Origin: Amylostereum areolatum
Taxonomy: Eukaryota > Basidiomycota > Agaricomycetes > Russulales > Stereaceae
Assembly (NCBI GenBank): GCA_012932865.1
Contig: SAXG01000004.1
Coordinates: forward strand, 1,302,001-1,366,000
DNA length: 64,000 nucleotides
Reading direction: 5' to 3'
In this document: in pieces, positions 31,838 through 44,612 of the stretch
How positions within the stretch are numbered: the stretch's first letter is position 1
Layout: each line of letters opens with the position of its first letter
Translations under genes and position numbers: made by a program
The notes under the pieces: model-generated
The model's input: only the letters and a program-made list of their open reading frames with translations
The model's database searches: none
What the model was told of the DNA's origin: nothing

Positions 31838-33775
31838 GACCTCCTCTTCGCCCCGAGGCTTGTCCTAAGTGTTCGTATTCCTAGGCGGGGAGCAACGAGC
31901 TGACCGCCATATCGAACAAAGTGATCGTCCCTTCAAAAGCGACGTGGTTCAGCCAAATAGGAAAGACGAAAAAAGGACCAGACGTACCATTCGTGATCCT
32001 CGTCGTCGGAGGGACAATTCTCTTCGTCTTCGACAGCACCCACGAGGCGCTTCCCGTCCTTGGACGTCCTGGCATCCCGTCGACCGTCACCGCACTGGCG
32101 ATTGGCCAGGGCATCAGAAAGACAGTAATGTGTCCTCCTTCCGCGTTCGTGTCCTGGTGCGTACGCTGGCCCGGAAGAAGTCGCGCAAGGCAGAGAGACG
32201 GGCACGCATTTGGGTATACTGGAGATGAATCAGTGCTAGCTCGCACCCACAAAACAGGCTAAAACTCACCACGTTCTACCGAGATGCTCCCCGGGCCGCA
32301 AAACTCGGGCTCGTGGCATATGGTCGTACAAGTGTCTGCCGGCATTCCGTGGTCAAGGACGTCCCTAGGCCCTCACAGGCGGGTAGGCATAGCCCGATAG
32401 AGCTTACGCCCGTGACGAGACCCGGGGGAGAACGCGCCTGGCCGGGTCGTCCCCCGCTGCAGGTTTACGAGCATTTGATTTTGCCCAAGGGATTGCACGC
32501 GCTCCGTTTGCCGCCGTTGTGCGTAGAGGATGGCCGGAGAGGGCCGCACGAGCTGAACGTCATGCAAATTCGCGTTGAAGCGCATTTGGTTGCGGCTGAT
32601 GGCCTCAAAGGTCCCCGTTCAGCTTGTTCACAGCGAGCGTGCCGGGCGACCTCTGGTCCTGCTTCATGATGTCTGCCGCAAGCGGGTGCGGGGTTGATGC
32701 CGATGTCGGGATCTTCAGTTATGCGCCTCGTCGGAGGGGCCGGTGCTGGAGAGGATACGCCTGGACGAGAGGGGGTGATATCCGGCGCTGGAGCTTGTGT
32801 CATAATTGATGCCGTAGAGGAGGTCGGGGTGGGCGTTATGGGTCCGATAATAACAGTGGACGAGTCTTGAGAAACTGTGGTCGTGCAGTATACCTAAGAC
32901 GATACATTAGACCTACAGGCGGCGGCAGCGGTGGACGCGATCATCACAGATGAACAGCGCCATTACTCACCTCGTGGTGGCATGTCCCCCAGGCGATTAG
33001 GAGTCTTGGATTTGATGCGCACGAGGGCCTGGATGCGCACATCCTGTCAAGCCAAGTTCTGCACGGACACAAACGACGCGTACCTTGGGACCGTTGAACG
33101 GATGATCGACGAGAGCTGCCGTTGCGCCTGCCAGGAGTCCATCTGATTTTGTCATTCGCCCGCGGCATGGTATATCGCCGTCTGGAGTGCGTGTCGAGCC
33201 TGGGTCGGCCGTCGAGATGGTGCCGTTCTTCGACCTGTTGCCAGCTCCTTCGTTTGCCGCGCCCTACAGCTAGCCGCCCCTTTCGGCCGGAAATCCGCCT
33301 TCGTCTTCTGGAACGTGAAAAAAAAACACGGAAAACGGTGAGCACTTGGACGGCGTCGGCGACGGGCAGACGTACCGAGCACCCGTCGCGAGGGCGAACG
33401 TTTGAGTATCCCAGTATCGATCATGGTCCCGCGGCGAGTCGTCGCTACAGGCGGTGGGATAAGCGGGAGGTTTGCGAGGGAAACGAGGTCATACGTACGT
33501 GTCGACGGTGTCGTCCCTACGCGGTGCTGAGCCCCGACGCGCGCGCCGAGAACCGTCGAGCGGACAGTTCGTTCGACGCGCAATCTTGAGGCGCACGCCG
33601 AGACCAGTCAGAGACCAGTGCTGTCGACGTGCGCATAGTTGCGGAGGATGTTGCGGGCGGCGGGCGGGCTGGCCTGCCAGAGCGACTGTGGGCGACTGTT
33701 CGCGAAAGCGCCTCGCTAGCGCCAGCTCGCGCCCGCCGTCGGCGCTCGGCAAACGCCGGCGGAGCTCAAACCGAC
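31838..33775 (-). repeat. Right arm of the large inverted duplication
   Basis: Reverse complement of 22865-24775 with substitutions and small gaps. The two arms enclose about 7.1 kb. Confidence 0.85.
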
Positions 33776-34545
33776 GCGCGTCCGCCGTCCTCCAAGTCCA
33801 ACTTTCAATTTCACGCTTCAGATCCAATTGCACACCTCGGTATTCAGGTATTGCTAAGTCCAGTTCGGCCTGCGTGATCTGAAGACTGGCGTTGTCGTGA
33901 TCCTATCTGACGCGGGACGAGGAGGCAATTCAGAATATAGGAAATAGTCTGGAGACGGGGACGTATGACGGACGCCTCAGCCTGAGGGAGGTTTTCATCG
34001 TCCGGTCAATACAAGCAACCTGGTCTGTGTACTTATCTGTTAAGGAGCGTTACAGACGTACTCAAAGAGAGATCGTCAGAAGGATGTTCCGACAGTTCAA
34101 CCAAAGTGCTTCAGTGACTCTGAGGGCGTGCAATCCAGCAGAGAGTCTAGTCTAGTCGGATGACTTCTGAGGTGGTTGATGACAAGGATGCTCCAGATAG
34201 AAGGCGGTAGTTGGTGTGCTTGTGTATTCGCTGACAAGTGGTTGATTACGGACCTTACATAATGCGCTTTCAATTGCGTAAATCCGCTTACCGGTGCCAG
34301 AGTGATACGATTACCGAACCCTCACGAGCACATTCGACGAGAGAAAGCGTGGACAGCGAATGGTATATCCTAGCGCAGAAGTGTGTGCGCGGAATCGTAT
34401 CCAATCAATGTCAATTACAAGCTAAGATGAGCCCAAAGAAAATCCGTTATTTTTCGTCCGACAGCATGTCCAACTTGTCCAATGTTCCAAGGAAGGCAAG
34501 GTTGTCCAACGGCACCCAAAGAGCCTCGGCCACGCAGCCTCCAGC
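33776..34545. other. Intergenic region downstream of the beta-glucosidase gene
   Basis: No supported gene. Confidence 0.4.
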
Positions 34546-37500
34546 TTAAACCACGACTTTTCCTGTCAACCTCACATCCCGACTGCTCGCCCCCACCGAA
34601 ATGCCAAACGATCCGTCCGGCTTCACCCACGACTGGCTCGTCGTGTCCCAGATGGACAGATCGTACCGGGATAGCGTCAGCGTGACCGTCTGCGACTGGC
34701 CCGGGCTAAGCTCGATGTCCGTAAACCCGCGCAGGAGGGAGGGAGGCTCGCCCGCTGAAGATGGGTGGTGTAGATAGAGTTGGGGGATCTATATTACATA
34801 GGTCGTCAGTGTCATTCCACCACCCATGGGCAGAAAATAGAGAGGTTATGTAGGGTATTTGATGACAAGGACGAGAAGCCCACCTCAGTCCCGGAGACCT
34901 TCCCGACATTCTGTACCTGGAACTGCACCGTGAACGCAGGTCTGTGCAGCCAAAGGGCTGTCGACGAGCCAACGCCCACCGGGCCCGGCTTTCCCTGCGC
35001 CCAATTGTTCTCCAGCTCGGTATCTTGATCGATACCGCCCGCAACCTTGTGGACTGAGAGACCGCTATACTTGAACTTGGTGTAGCTCAGGCCAAACCCA
35101 AATTCAAAGCGTGGTTCGATGCCCGCCTGGACAAGTTGTAAGTGCTATAACGTGTAAAGCGACAAACAGAGCTCACCGAGTCGAAGTGCCTGTAATCGAT
35201 GTTCAGCCTGCGAGACGTCGGTCAGCATTGCTACATAGAGGCGAAGGAAGGGAAGGTTTACTTCTCGCTGTATGGGATGGTTAAGAAGTCTGTGCCATTG
35301 ATAAGTTGGGCGGGGTAGTCCTCCGGGCGTTTAGCGATCGTGTACGGCAGCCTCCCGCTCGGGTTCACTTTGCCGTACAAAACATCCACGAGCGAGTTTC
35401 CTGTCTCCGTGCCGGAGACACCGGCCCACAGTACCGCGGTGACGTTCGGGTTTTCGATCCAAGGCTCGACGATGAGTGGCCCGACAGAGTGCACGACGAC
35501 GATGGTGTTTGGGTTGACCGACGCCACGGCCTTCACGAGGGCATCGCCTTCATGCCACGCCGAGAGGTTGCGTCTGGGGTGAAGATGTTACTACGAAAAG
35601 GAGGAAAGGAGAAGAAAGCCCACCTGTCACCATTGTTGAAGTCGACAGTGATATACCCCTCTCCGGAGTCAGACTGGAGGAAGACAAGGGCAGCATCCTG
35701 CTGGCGTGCAGCGACTTGAGCACCGACCAAGTTGAAGTCATTGAAAAACCAGGAGAAAGACGTATGGTCCTTGCGCGCACGAGCTTGGATAGCTTCGTAG
35801 GGCTGTCAAGAATCTCAGCCTTCCGAGGATATCATACAACAGGGAGGAGCTTACGGAGATGAGGTACGTGAAGTTCGCAGTACTATAGATGATTTCAGAA
35901 GATAAATGATTCGCAGAAAGAATATATGCGTACCCAGAGCCCCAGCCCATGGCGAGGATGCCATCGACACCGCCCTGGTCAGAGAACTCGTTCGGGCCCG
36001 CAATATGCGCAGGACCAGCGTCCGAGCCTATCACCAAGGTCCCGTCAACAATGCTCCCGCCATAACTTTATCAAAAACACTCACCAATCAAAACAATCTT
36101 GCGCGGCTTGTTTAGCGGGAGTGCACCGTCGACATTTTTCAGCAGGACCGTGCTTGCGGCGCCAATCTCCCTCACAACCTTGTCATGATCATCCTGTACG
36201 TCGATGTGCTCGTTCGTCGCCTCATCCAACGGGAAGAATGCGTTAAAGTTGACATCTGGGTAGCCTTGGTCCTGCCCGAGAAGGTACCACGACGCCAGGA
36301 TCCGCGTCGCCATGTCGTCGACACGCGCCTCGGGGATCGTTCCGTCCCTCACGGCGGCTGTCAAGTTGGCACCAAACCACGAAGTGTTCGAGCCGAACGC
36401 GATGTCTCCCGGCATGGTCATGTCGAGGCCTGTGATAGCGGATCCGGTCGAGTGCGTCGCGGACCAGTCGGACATCACGAAGCCCTGGAAGCCAAACTCT
36501 TTTTTGAGGATCTCGTTAAGGGTGCGCGAGTTCTCACAGGCGTAGGACCCGTTGATCTGGTTATAACTGCACATGACACTTGCGACGCCGGCCATGACGC
36601 TCCGCAGGAAAGGCGCGGCGTAAAGTTCGTGCTCGGTGCGGTCATCGACTTCAGACGTTTCTAAAGTGCGCTGGATCTCTTGCTCGCTGTGGGAGAGACG
36701 AATAAATAGTGGCCCTTTAGTGGAAAGACAGGCACATACTTGTTGATGTAGTGCTTCGCGCAAGCCTGCACACCAGCCGACTGTAATCCGAGAATGGTCT
36801 CAAAGGCCGCTTCTCCCGCAAGGTATGGATCTGCCCCAAAACCTTCCCAGTTCCGTCCACCTTGTGCAATACGTCCGAGGTTCATCATTGGGCCGAGGGC
36901 GATGTTGACACCCTTTCCGACGTGTTCTTCACCCATGGCCGTTCCACGAGCACGGAAGAGAGAACGTTTCCATCTGTTGGGTGAACATAAGAAAGAAGAG
37001 TTGGGCAAAAATATGTGACACACGTTGCAGCAGTGTTAATGCCGGTCGGGAAGCTCGTCGCAAAATCTCCGAACCGTACGCCAAGAGGCGAATCCTCCAA
37101 GCAAAGTCCCGGGAAATCGCCAACAGCTGGGATGTTTCCGACACAACGACCGTTCATCCACCCGACACCGGTCGTGATATTGACCTTCTCTTCGAGAGAA
37201 AACTCGGCGATCTGGAGCAAACGTTTGATTAGAACATCATCGAATGGTCGTAAGAGGTAAAGTGGAGATAAAGGGGACGTGAACACGCGTTCTGCCACTG
37301 CAAACGAGCAAGGTCAACGTTACCAATCGAACGCGCGTTTCTGGAACGATGTCGACGCGCGTGGATCAGAAGAGACGTGTCGTGTGCGCGCCAACAATAG
37401 CGCACTACTATATCCAAACCGCCGCTTCCCACCAACCCAACCCCCACTCGTCCAGCTAAAACAGTCCTTACCTTGGCCTTGGCTTTTTTGTATGCCGATG

Positions 37501-37984
37501 TCCACGCCGGAGCGAAGTCCGGCACGATGCCGGGGCTCTCAATTGGGGGAGGGTTTTTGGGGGATGTCGCGGGGTAGACGCCCGGGATGGGCGGTTCCGC
37601 TGACGGAGACGGGAACGGAGCAAAGGTGGTGGGAAGCGACTGCGTGTTGGAAGGTGGACCAGCGGTGGAGCTTGCGCTGGAAAGAACAAGAGAGGTGGAG
37701 AGGGTGATCGAAGCGGACACTGAAGCCGAGGCCGATGTCGAGGCCAATGTTGACGATGAGTTGGAGGATGCGACCGATGTCGAAAGCGGGGCCGTCACCG
37801 AAGACGAGATCGCGACAGACGAAACTGACGACGCGAGGCTTGAGGTAACCACTCCGGACGTGATTGGGGCGGTACTCTCCGCACCGGCAGTCGACGAGTC
37901 CACAATGGGGGATGAAAGAACAACTGAGGACGTGGCGAGGGCGCTCTGGGCGAAGAGCGCGAGAAGGGTGAAGGATGACCGCAT
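34546..37984 (-). CDS. Secreted GH3 beta-glucosidase with Ser/Thr-rich N-terminal spacer
   Basis: ATG 37984 opens with a signal peptide (MRSSFTLLALFAQSALA). About 120 residues of Ser/Thr/Ala-rich spacer follow, probably O-glycosylated, then the GH3 catalytic domain from AWTSAYKKAKAK. After a 260-bp intron (37471-37212) come SLEEKVNITTGVGW, FPGLCLEDSPLGVRF, GVNIALGPMMNLGR and the nucleophile motif GFVMSDWSATHS. SGEGYITV lies in the region carrying the acid/base in Aspergillus enzymes. The C-terminal domain shows VLWAGVSGTETGNSLVDVLY and PSGRLPYTI. A fibronectin-III-like domain ends KPDGSFGISVGASSRDVRL and VV at the stop 34546. It cleaves terminal beta-glucosyl residues, for example from cellobiose, outside the cell. 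At least seven further short introns interrupt it; checked joins keep frame (GINTAAT|WKRSLFRARG). Confidence 0.93.
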
Positions 37985-38113
37985 CGTCCTCTTCTCCTTG
38001 GGTGGTTTGAGGAAGAAGAGAGAGAGGGAGGAGGGCAGGGTCGTGCCCAGGGTGAATACATATATAAACGATGGACGGAAATCGGCGAGCGGAACGATGA
38101 TCAAAGAAGCATA

Positions 38114-38706
38114 AGATAGCGGACACTAGGAACCGGCATGGGTTATGTAAGCGGCTAACCCTAGGGTTTAGATCACGTGACTGGCCAAATCTGGGGAGGT
38201 CCCCGACCCGGCCGACCCAACCTTGTTCAAGAGGGGTGTTCTGAGGCAGAGGATACATACCATGATGGTGATACTACATGAGCTTTATAAATCTACACCT
38301 TCTATACATATGAGAACAGTAATTATCAAAACAGCTCTGCTGTATGGGCAAGGGAGCCTACTTCGGGGGCTGGGTAGTCGCCGGTCCGGTCACGTGACCT
38401 AACCCTAACCCTGGGCGCTTGGGACAAATCTCGAGGGTCGAAAATTTGAAAATTGCATATCCGGGCTCAGAAAGCATTAAAAACATGTTTGGGACCTAGA
38501 TACGGAAAAAACCTTGCAAGGTCTACTGTGCTCTCAGTTCACAATATTTTTTTGAAAGGGGCAATACATTCGGAAGATACTGCATGCATCTACATTTCCT
38601 AGAGCCCCAATAGAGAAAAGAGTAACATGCCGGAGAGGAGTAGCGGGAGGGAGGTGGAGGTTGGGCTGCTTACATAACCCGTGCCGGTTCCTGGTGTCCG
38701 CTATCT
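38114..38706. mobile_element. 593-bp MITE with 40-bp terminal inverted repeats and TA target duplication
   Basis: The left end AGATAGCGGACAC.AGGAACC returns as the reverse complement GGTTCCTGGTGTCCGCTATCT at the right end. Similarity extends about 40 bp inwards to the GTTATGTAAGC region. TA flanks both sides (38112-38113 and 38707-38708), as for Tc1/mariner-type elements. Its interior has short CCTAACCCTAACCC runs and TCACGTGAC boxes but no coding frame. It lies about 130 bp upstream of the beta-glucosidase start codon. Confidence 0.8.
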
Positions 38707-38708
38707 TA

Positions 38709-39828
38709 GTGTACTTTCGAAGGTCACTTGTCCGTGTGACCGCGTTCCAGTCCTTCCCGAGTGTTTCGCCGAATTTGTTCCACATTACGGCCTGCTCAGT
38801 GCATCTGCGAAGACGGAAACGCAAAGATTCTATGCCTCTGGTTATGATTTGAGGCCGATGGTACTAGAAGATACTGTGGGCGCAGATGTGGGGCAAACAG
38901 GGTTGAGGACCGTGGGGATGCGGGGTGTGGATAAATTTGATAATAATGATAATATACTGATCAAGACCTAGATCAAGGGGAAAGCCGTGTTCTCCGAGGC
39001 AAACATGGTGGGCAAGTAACCGCAAGGCAGCTGTCGACCTCAGTATGGAACACTGGTGACTGAGCTGAGTCAAACGTTGAACGATGAGGCCTAAAAAAGT
39101 ATGGCCCATAAAGACGGCTGCAGTGAACCCGTGAAAGGCATATAATATGTCTGACTTACCATTAGATCAGCCTGCGGAGTTCCGCGAGGGATGGCTGTCC
39201 GAAAGGCTTGGGGGCATCGTTCTGACCTGTCGCCTGTGCTACGGCCGCACGGCGTTGTGTAAGTACTAGAGAGGTTCGCGGACCATACGAACCCCCTGCG
39301 TCGGTCAAGTGCATATATTCTCCTTTCGTTTTGCCCTCGTGTTATTGTCGGACCAACGCCAGACAGCTTCAATTTGAAGAACGAAAGAACAGTGGATGCT
39401 AGTACGAGTAGCAGACACCGTTGCATTCATGTTGCTAGCGGCATGCCACCGACTTGTGTACGAGCAAATGGAAGGAGATCGCTACTTGAAACGCGTCAGC
39501 AACCGTAGAAACTCAGAGATGATTGTAGTGTACACAAGTACCTTCAAGATTGAGCAACAAAGAGCGCTAGAGTCGGGGTAAGAAAGTAAGGGTCGAAATC
39601 ATCATTGGAGGCGGAGGAGCAACGGAGGAGAGTTGATAAATATTGAATCTGAAATGCGACTCGCAACGGGTGACGTCACATCCTACAGTAAGTAGTTAAA
39701 ATCGTCACTGAGCCTCAGGCATCAGGCATCAGATCCAGAGGCTTTGAGTCAAAGCGACGGGCGTCGAAGAGGGTGGCTGGAGGGAATAAGTATAGCAGGT
39801 CTTCGTGGAGTTAGGCAGGTTCTAACCT
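38709..39828. other. Intergenic region
   Basis: No supported gene between the MITE and the 3' end of the MFS gene. Confidence 0.4.
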
Positions 39829-42071
39829 CTAGGTAGTATATTCAAACCGAGGATGCCGATCCCCCCACCGTCGTCTTTCCTCCTTCGAGTCCCACTCGCC
39901 ATCTCCTTGACCCAGTCCCCGTTCTTCGACCATCCGCCTGACCACTTCGCGCTTCCGCTTGTTCTGCTGAGCCAGAAATATCCATATGCCCGCGGAAAAT
40001 GCAACTATTCCCAGGGAGAAGGACAGGTTAATCGCGGATGCGACATGGAAGCGTGGGGGGTCAATAAAGATCCACGTCGAGACTATGCCTGGCTCAGGCA
40101 AGCCAAGATGTTAGAAAACGAAAGACTCCGAGCAAGAGAACATGTACATGCCTCCAAGGTTAGTGCTTATGAACGCCATTGCGATCGCGGTCGCGCGACG
40201 GTAGTGTGGTTGTACGTTGTTTGCGTTCCACGTGCTCAAGCACGGCGCAGCCGAGTACGTTCCGATGATCTGCAAGAATAAGGCAGCGTAATTCGCGTTT
40301 TTATTGGCCGTCCCTGCGAAGGTGGCGTCTTGGTTTATGGTGCGCAAAGCAATAAGCAGAAAACGCACCTATGAAGATAGCGAAGCCTGCAGAAGCAACC
40401 AAGCTTGACGCGATAGCCATGACACTACGTTGCTTGTACTTGTCGCAGAAGTACGAACATGCGATGCTGATGACGAACGAGCAAGCGTAGGGCGGGACCT
40501 GGTCATGGAAGCGCACCGATGAGCGTTGATCCCAGCCCTCAAATAACAAAGGTGCACGCACTGTCAAAAGCTGGGATCGAGTAGGCGAAAACCCCAGTGC
40601 ATTGACGATAGTCGGAGTACTGAAACCAGGAGAGTTAGCACATCTCAGGCCAGGTAGACATCTGGGCTGTCGGGACTGACAAGTTAGCAAGCCCAAAGAG
40701 CTGCATAAGGAGGCAGCCTTCTAGTCAACATTAGCATTTACGCATCAGGACGTGGAACTCACCGTTACGCCACCAAGGAACAGGGGCAAACACATAAGAA
40801 GGACATGGGGTGCATCGGCGAAGACGCTCTTGACTTCGCTCCAGCTGAATGTTTCAGTTCCTTGTCCGTCTTCGTCGGAGTCTCCGCTCCAATCTCCAGT
40901 GAGCTGTCGAAGGTAGGCAGACCTCTCGGTGTCAGACAGTAGCTTGAAAGTTGCAGGAGACGCCGGCATGAGCGCAGCCGTGGCAATTCCAAAGACGACG
41001 GTGAAGACGCCTTCCTATAAGCGATGGTAGATTCAGTGCATCCCAAACCTAGAAAGGTACTTAGGACCCACGAGAATGAAAATCCACGCCCAGCCCCCGA
41101 GCCCTCGTACTCCGTCCAAATTCTGAATCGCCGCAGCAAGCAACCCAGAAAAAGCGCCCGCCAATGAAGTGGCACTGAACATCATAGAGAAACGGAGCTG
41201 CATCGAGTGGCGGCGATAGAAGGATGATAAGTAGAGAACAATCCCAGGGAGTATACCACCTGTCGCTGAACGTGAGCAAAATATCTTGGTCGTCACCGCT
41301 ACGACATGCCTTCAAGTGCCCCAAGAAAGAACCGACAGACGAGGAGGCCCTGATATGTTGTCACTGCACCTTCATCGCTTTTAGATCCAAAACCCCGTAG
41401 TATTTCATGATAAATGTGCATACCTTGACAAGCGCATACCATACCCCACAAAATGACCATCAAAGGAAGAGTGACGTTCGGCCCCAAGCGCTTCATGACC
41501 AGGTTCATGGGCAACTCAGCCAATATGTAAGGGACACTGACGAGATATAGTAAGATCGACGATTAAAGGAAGAACTGGACGTTGAACGCGCACTAAGTGA
41601 TGGTCAATGCCGTAGAAAAATCGGTGTTCGTCATTTTGAGATCTTTCTGCAGACCCGCGAGGCGCGCGTTTCCTATGTTGCTGTTGAACAAGTCAGGCCA
41701 ATGAAGCTCGAGAGATGGTCCAGTACGTACGCCCTGTCCTATACCATTCAAAAATGAGTCGTAATAGTGGTACTTTCTGGACAATAACGCACCAGAAAGG
41801 AGAGTAGATCTTCCGCGCGCAAAGGTTAAACAGACAGTTAGCGAACTGGACGACGACTGAAAAGACGCGTTCGCTTACAATACATGCTAACAAGTGGGAT
41901 AACGACAAGGTCGATCTTCAGAGTAGCCGAGCGAGCAGCACCGTCGTCGTCGTCAGAGCCTGAATTATCGTTCAGGCATAAGCTTGGAAAGGCGAGACTC
42001 GTTGGATCGCCACTTTCCGCCTTCGCGGCGTCCTCGTCGGGGGTTGCTGGGAATTTGGTGTGGTCGGTCAT
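39829..42071 (-). CDS. MFS transporter, anion:cation symporter (Dal5/Tna1-like) family
   Basis: ATG 42071 (MTDHTKFPATPDEDAAKAES) begins an acidic cytosolic N-terminus. LKIDLVVIPLVSMY and TNIGNARLAGLQKDLKM follow; this TM1/loop signature (D-R-T-N-I-G-N-A) is characteristic of fungal allantoate, nicotinate and vitamin carriers. Further segments include LAELPMNLVMKRLGP, LVCRFFLGALEG, LPGIVLYLSSFYRR and LAGAFSGLLAAAIQNLDG, then a central loop (LLSDTERSAYLRQL), six more helices, and a basic C-terminal tail ending HPRFEYTT. About ten short introns. The family imports small organic acids and vitamins with protons; the substrate cannot be told here. Same strand as the following 7-TM and P450 genes. 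Confidence 0.9.
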
Positions 42072-42578
42072 GGCGTCCAGATGTGGGGCCCAAGTTCCTC
42101 GCCCGTTGATGCATTTCTTGATGAGAGCTATATGTGAGGTGAAAATGCTCGGTCCCTCTCACCCAAACGATTTGATGACCGCGAGACGCCGATACAGAAG
42201 GCGCCGCTGGATGATAATGTGCGAAATTGATCCTAGTGGCATGGGTCGAAGGGGGGCTTGATAGGACCTTTCCGAAGAAGATTTTCGAAAGTTTACAGTG
42301 CGCGACCTTCGCAGCGCTGCCAGCGTAGTAGATTGTTCGTGATGCATCATAGAGGCGTCTTCCAGAGGCGAACTTGGGGATGTCGGATACCGCCATAGCA
42401 TTTCAGACTCCGCTTTTGCTGCCCGCTGTTACTTCACTCAGTGTAACTCTCAATATTGCTGACGCCTCGCAGGAAGAAATAATGTGGAAGTAAGTATATG
42501 AAACAGTAACGCGAACTATCAAAGAGAGCTCCCACTTATAATTTAAGGAACCTAATACTACTGAGTGGTGCCATGAAC

Positions 42579-43883
42579 TTACACACTGCTGCTAGAAAAA
42601 TTAGTACCTGACGAGTTGCCTCCCTTCGCGGCCATATCCATCTCAAAAACTTCGTTATCTTCCTTCCTTTCGTGCAACTCCGACACCGATATCTTTACCG
42701 GCGGGCGGGGTCCGGATTGGAGTGCGGAGCGGATCGTAGTCGAAGCTTTGCTACTACCGATTCCTTTCGTGTTAGAGAACGCGATGCGGATGAAGATGGC
42801 GTAGAAAGCAATAGCTGCCGACGGGACGATCTACATCGAACATGGTAAGAGACTCCGGAGTGAGGCTAGCGGCGGAAACACGCACCATGTCAAGGACAAC
42901 ATACTGCCCGATCGACTCGACGACGTACCCGACTAGCGTAGTCAGGATAACGGCCCAGTATACCAGCGCGGAGTCCAGGATGGTGAGGGCGACCGACTTG
43001 AGCGATGCTCCGCGCTGGGAGTAGCGATCGACGCGATTGTTGATTTGCCAGATGCGATAGACAAGGAGAACTGCGAGGACTATCAAGATGTGTCGCTTCG
43101 GAAGGATAATATAAGACTCACGGGTGGACAACGAGTTGGTCGCCAGCGTGAGGGAGAAATATGTCGTGATCCATTTCTTTGTCACGCTGCTGTAGATGTC
43201 GCCTTGAGAGAGGTGGACGCGCGATGCAGCGATGACCGTGCTGATCCCGACGCCTGCAAGGTACATGTTTAGTGAGGGGGAAAGGGAATGTGCGGGCACT
43301 TACCGAGAAGGCTGAGAACCATCAAGACTGGGATGACGATTATCTGCCAGGAGTTCCAAACCACATAGCAACGATAAATCTGGCGAAAAGCAAGGTGAGT
43401 TCTCGAACACAAATTGACACGGAAGTAGAGACATACGACGATGCTATCTGCCGTCAAATTCTGGATGAACAAGATAGAATCTTTTGCTAGGTAAGTCCAT
43501 TGCGAAGGATCGTTGAGCCAACCGGAAGATCCGCCACGAGGATACGAACGCCTTTCGAACAACGCGAAGAGAAGCCTGTGAATGTTTATACCGAGATGCT
43601 GTCAAGAGTGTCCAAAGTAAGTTCGCTCATCCGCATGCACGAGAGCGTGGCATGTACCATGGTAGTGCAGATAAATAATATGGTCGCCACCATAAGCATA
43701 GGTCGGTTGACGTTCACAGCGAGCAGGGCCCACACCGTAACACCGTACATGAACACCGATACGCCTGCAGGGATACACTCGTCAGTGACTGGTGATCTCT
43801 GCTGGCACTCAAGGTTACCTACCGTACATAATGCCCTCCAGCGTCGTGGAAATGACTGTGGCCCTGTCAAGCGTGAGCGTCAT
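42579..43883 (-). CDS. Seven-helix integral membrane protein of a basidiomycete family
   Basis: ATG 43883 (MTLTLDRATVISTTLEGIMY) starts a chain of short exons coding for hydrophobic helices: GVSVFMYGVTVWALLAV, RPMLMVATILFICTTMVHAT, a loop with DPSQWTYLAKDSILFIQNLT, then IYRCYVVWNSWQIIVIPVLM, VGISTVIAASRV, TTYFSLTLATNSLSTR, LLVYRIWQINNRVDRY, ALTILDSALVYWAVILTTLV, QYVVLDMV and AIAFYAIFIRIAF. A hydrophilic Ser-rich tail ends at 42579. The IYRCYVVW and LLVYRIW signatures are, from memory, typical of a large agaricomycete 7-TM family of unknown function. A receptor-like role is sometimes suspected but not shown. Confidence 0.8.
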
Positions 43884-44612
43884 AGTGGTAAAGCTGGTGG
43901 GCGGGAAAAGGGTGCGTCCACTTGATACTTTACACATGCGCTGAAGGAAATCCTTTATTGGTAGGCGAGGAAAACGAACGTTGCCCGAGATGCATCAAAC
44001 CCCCCATCCGCCATCTATTCCACTGACAGTGCCACCACCTACAGGCGCCAAAGTACTCAATACAATGCGACCAGTGTTATTCTCACAAGGAACGCACAGT
44101 GACGAAGATGGGAATTTACACACTTTTACGTAAAGTCGACGGAGAGGTGTCGGTGTGAAACCAACGGTCTAATTTCAGGTGGTAAACATATAGGGCAGAG
44201 ATGTAGCTGTGGAGATGCCGGTATCAACGTGCTTGACTCTCAAAGCGGATCCACTTAGCTTCCAGGAGTATAACAGACATGCATCAATTACCGCGGTAAC
44301 ATGTTTCTCTACACCGAGCTTGATTAACGCTGTTTGTGAGAAAAATGGCACCAATGATAGCACACACCTTGACAGAACCACTGTCCATCAGACACCAAAC
44401 GTACGACCACCCAAAGCCCACCGCACCAGCGCCAAACGTTGCTGACCTTGTGTATCCAAAGTAGCCTTCTGGAATCTGCACACGCCGCGGATATACGCCT
44501 TCCCACAGATGATACAGGAGCGCCTTATACCCCTTTTCTCGCCCTGGTAGGCGTCGTACTGAAGAATGAACTTTATATTGCAACGAAAAGAGAAATAAGG
44601 TTGCAACAGTGG
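43884..44612. other. Intergenic region
   Basis: A 110-codon minus frame occurs here but begins at the P450 3' end, and no domain or codon evidence supports it. Confidence 0.4.

Noticed and set aside
38388..38412. CCTAACCCTAACCC as a telomere
   Set aside because: Only two or three units, inside a MITE and flanked by ordinary genes.
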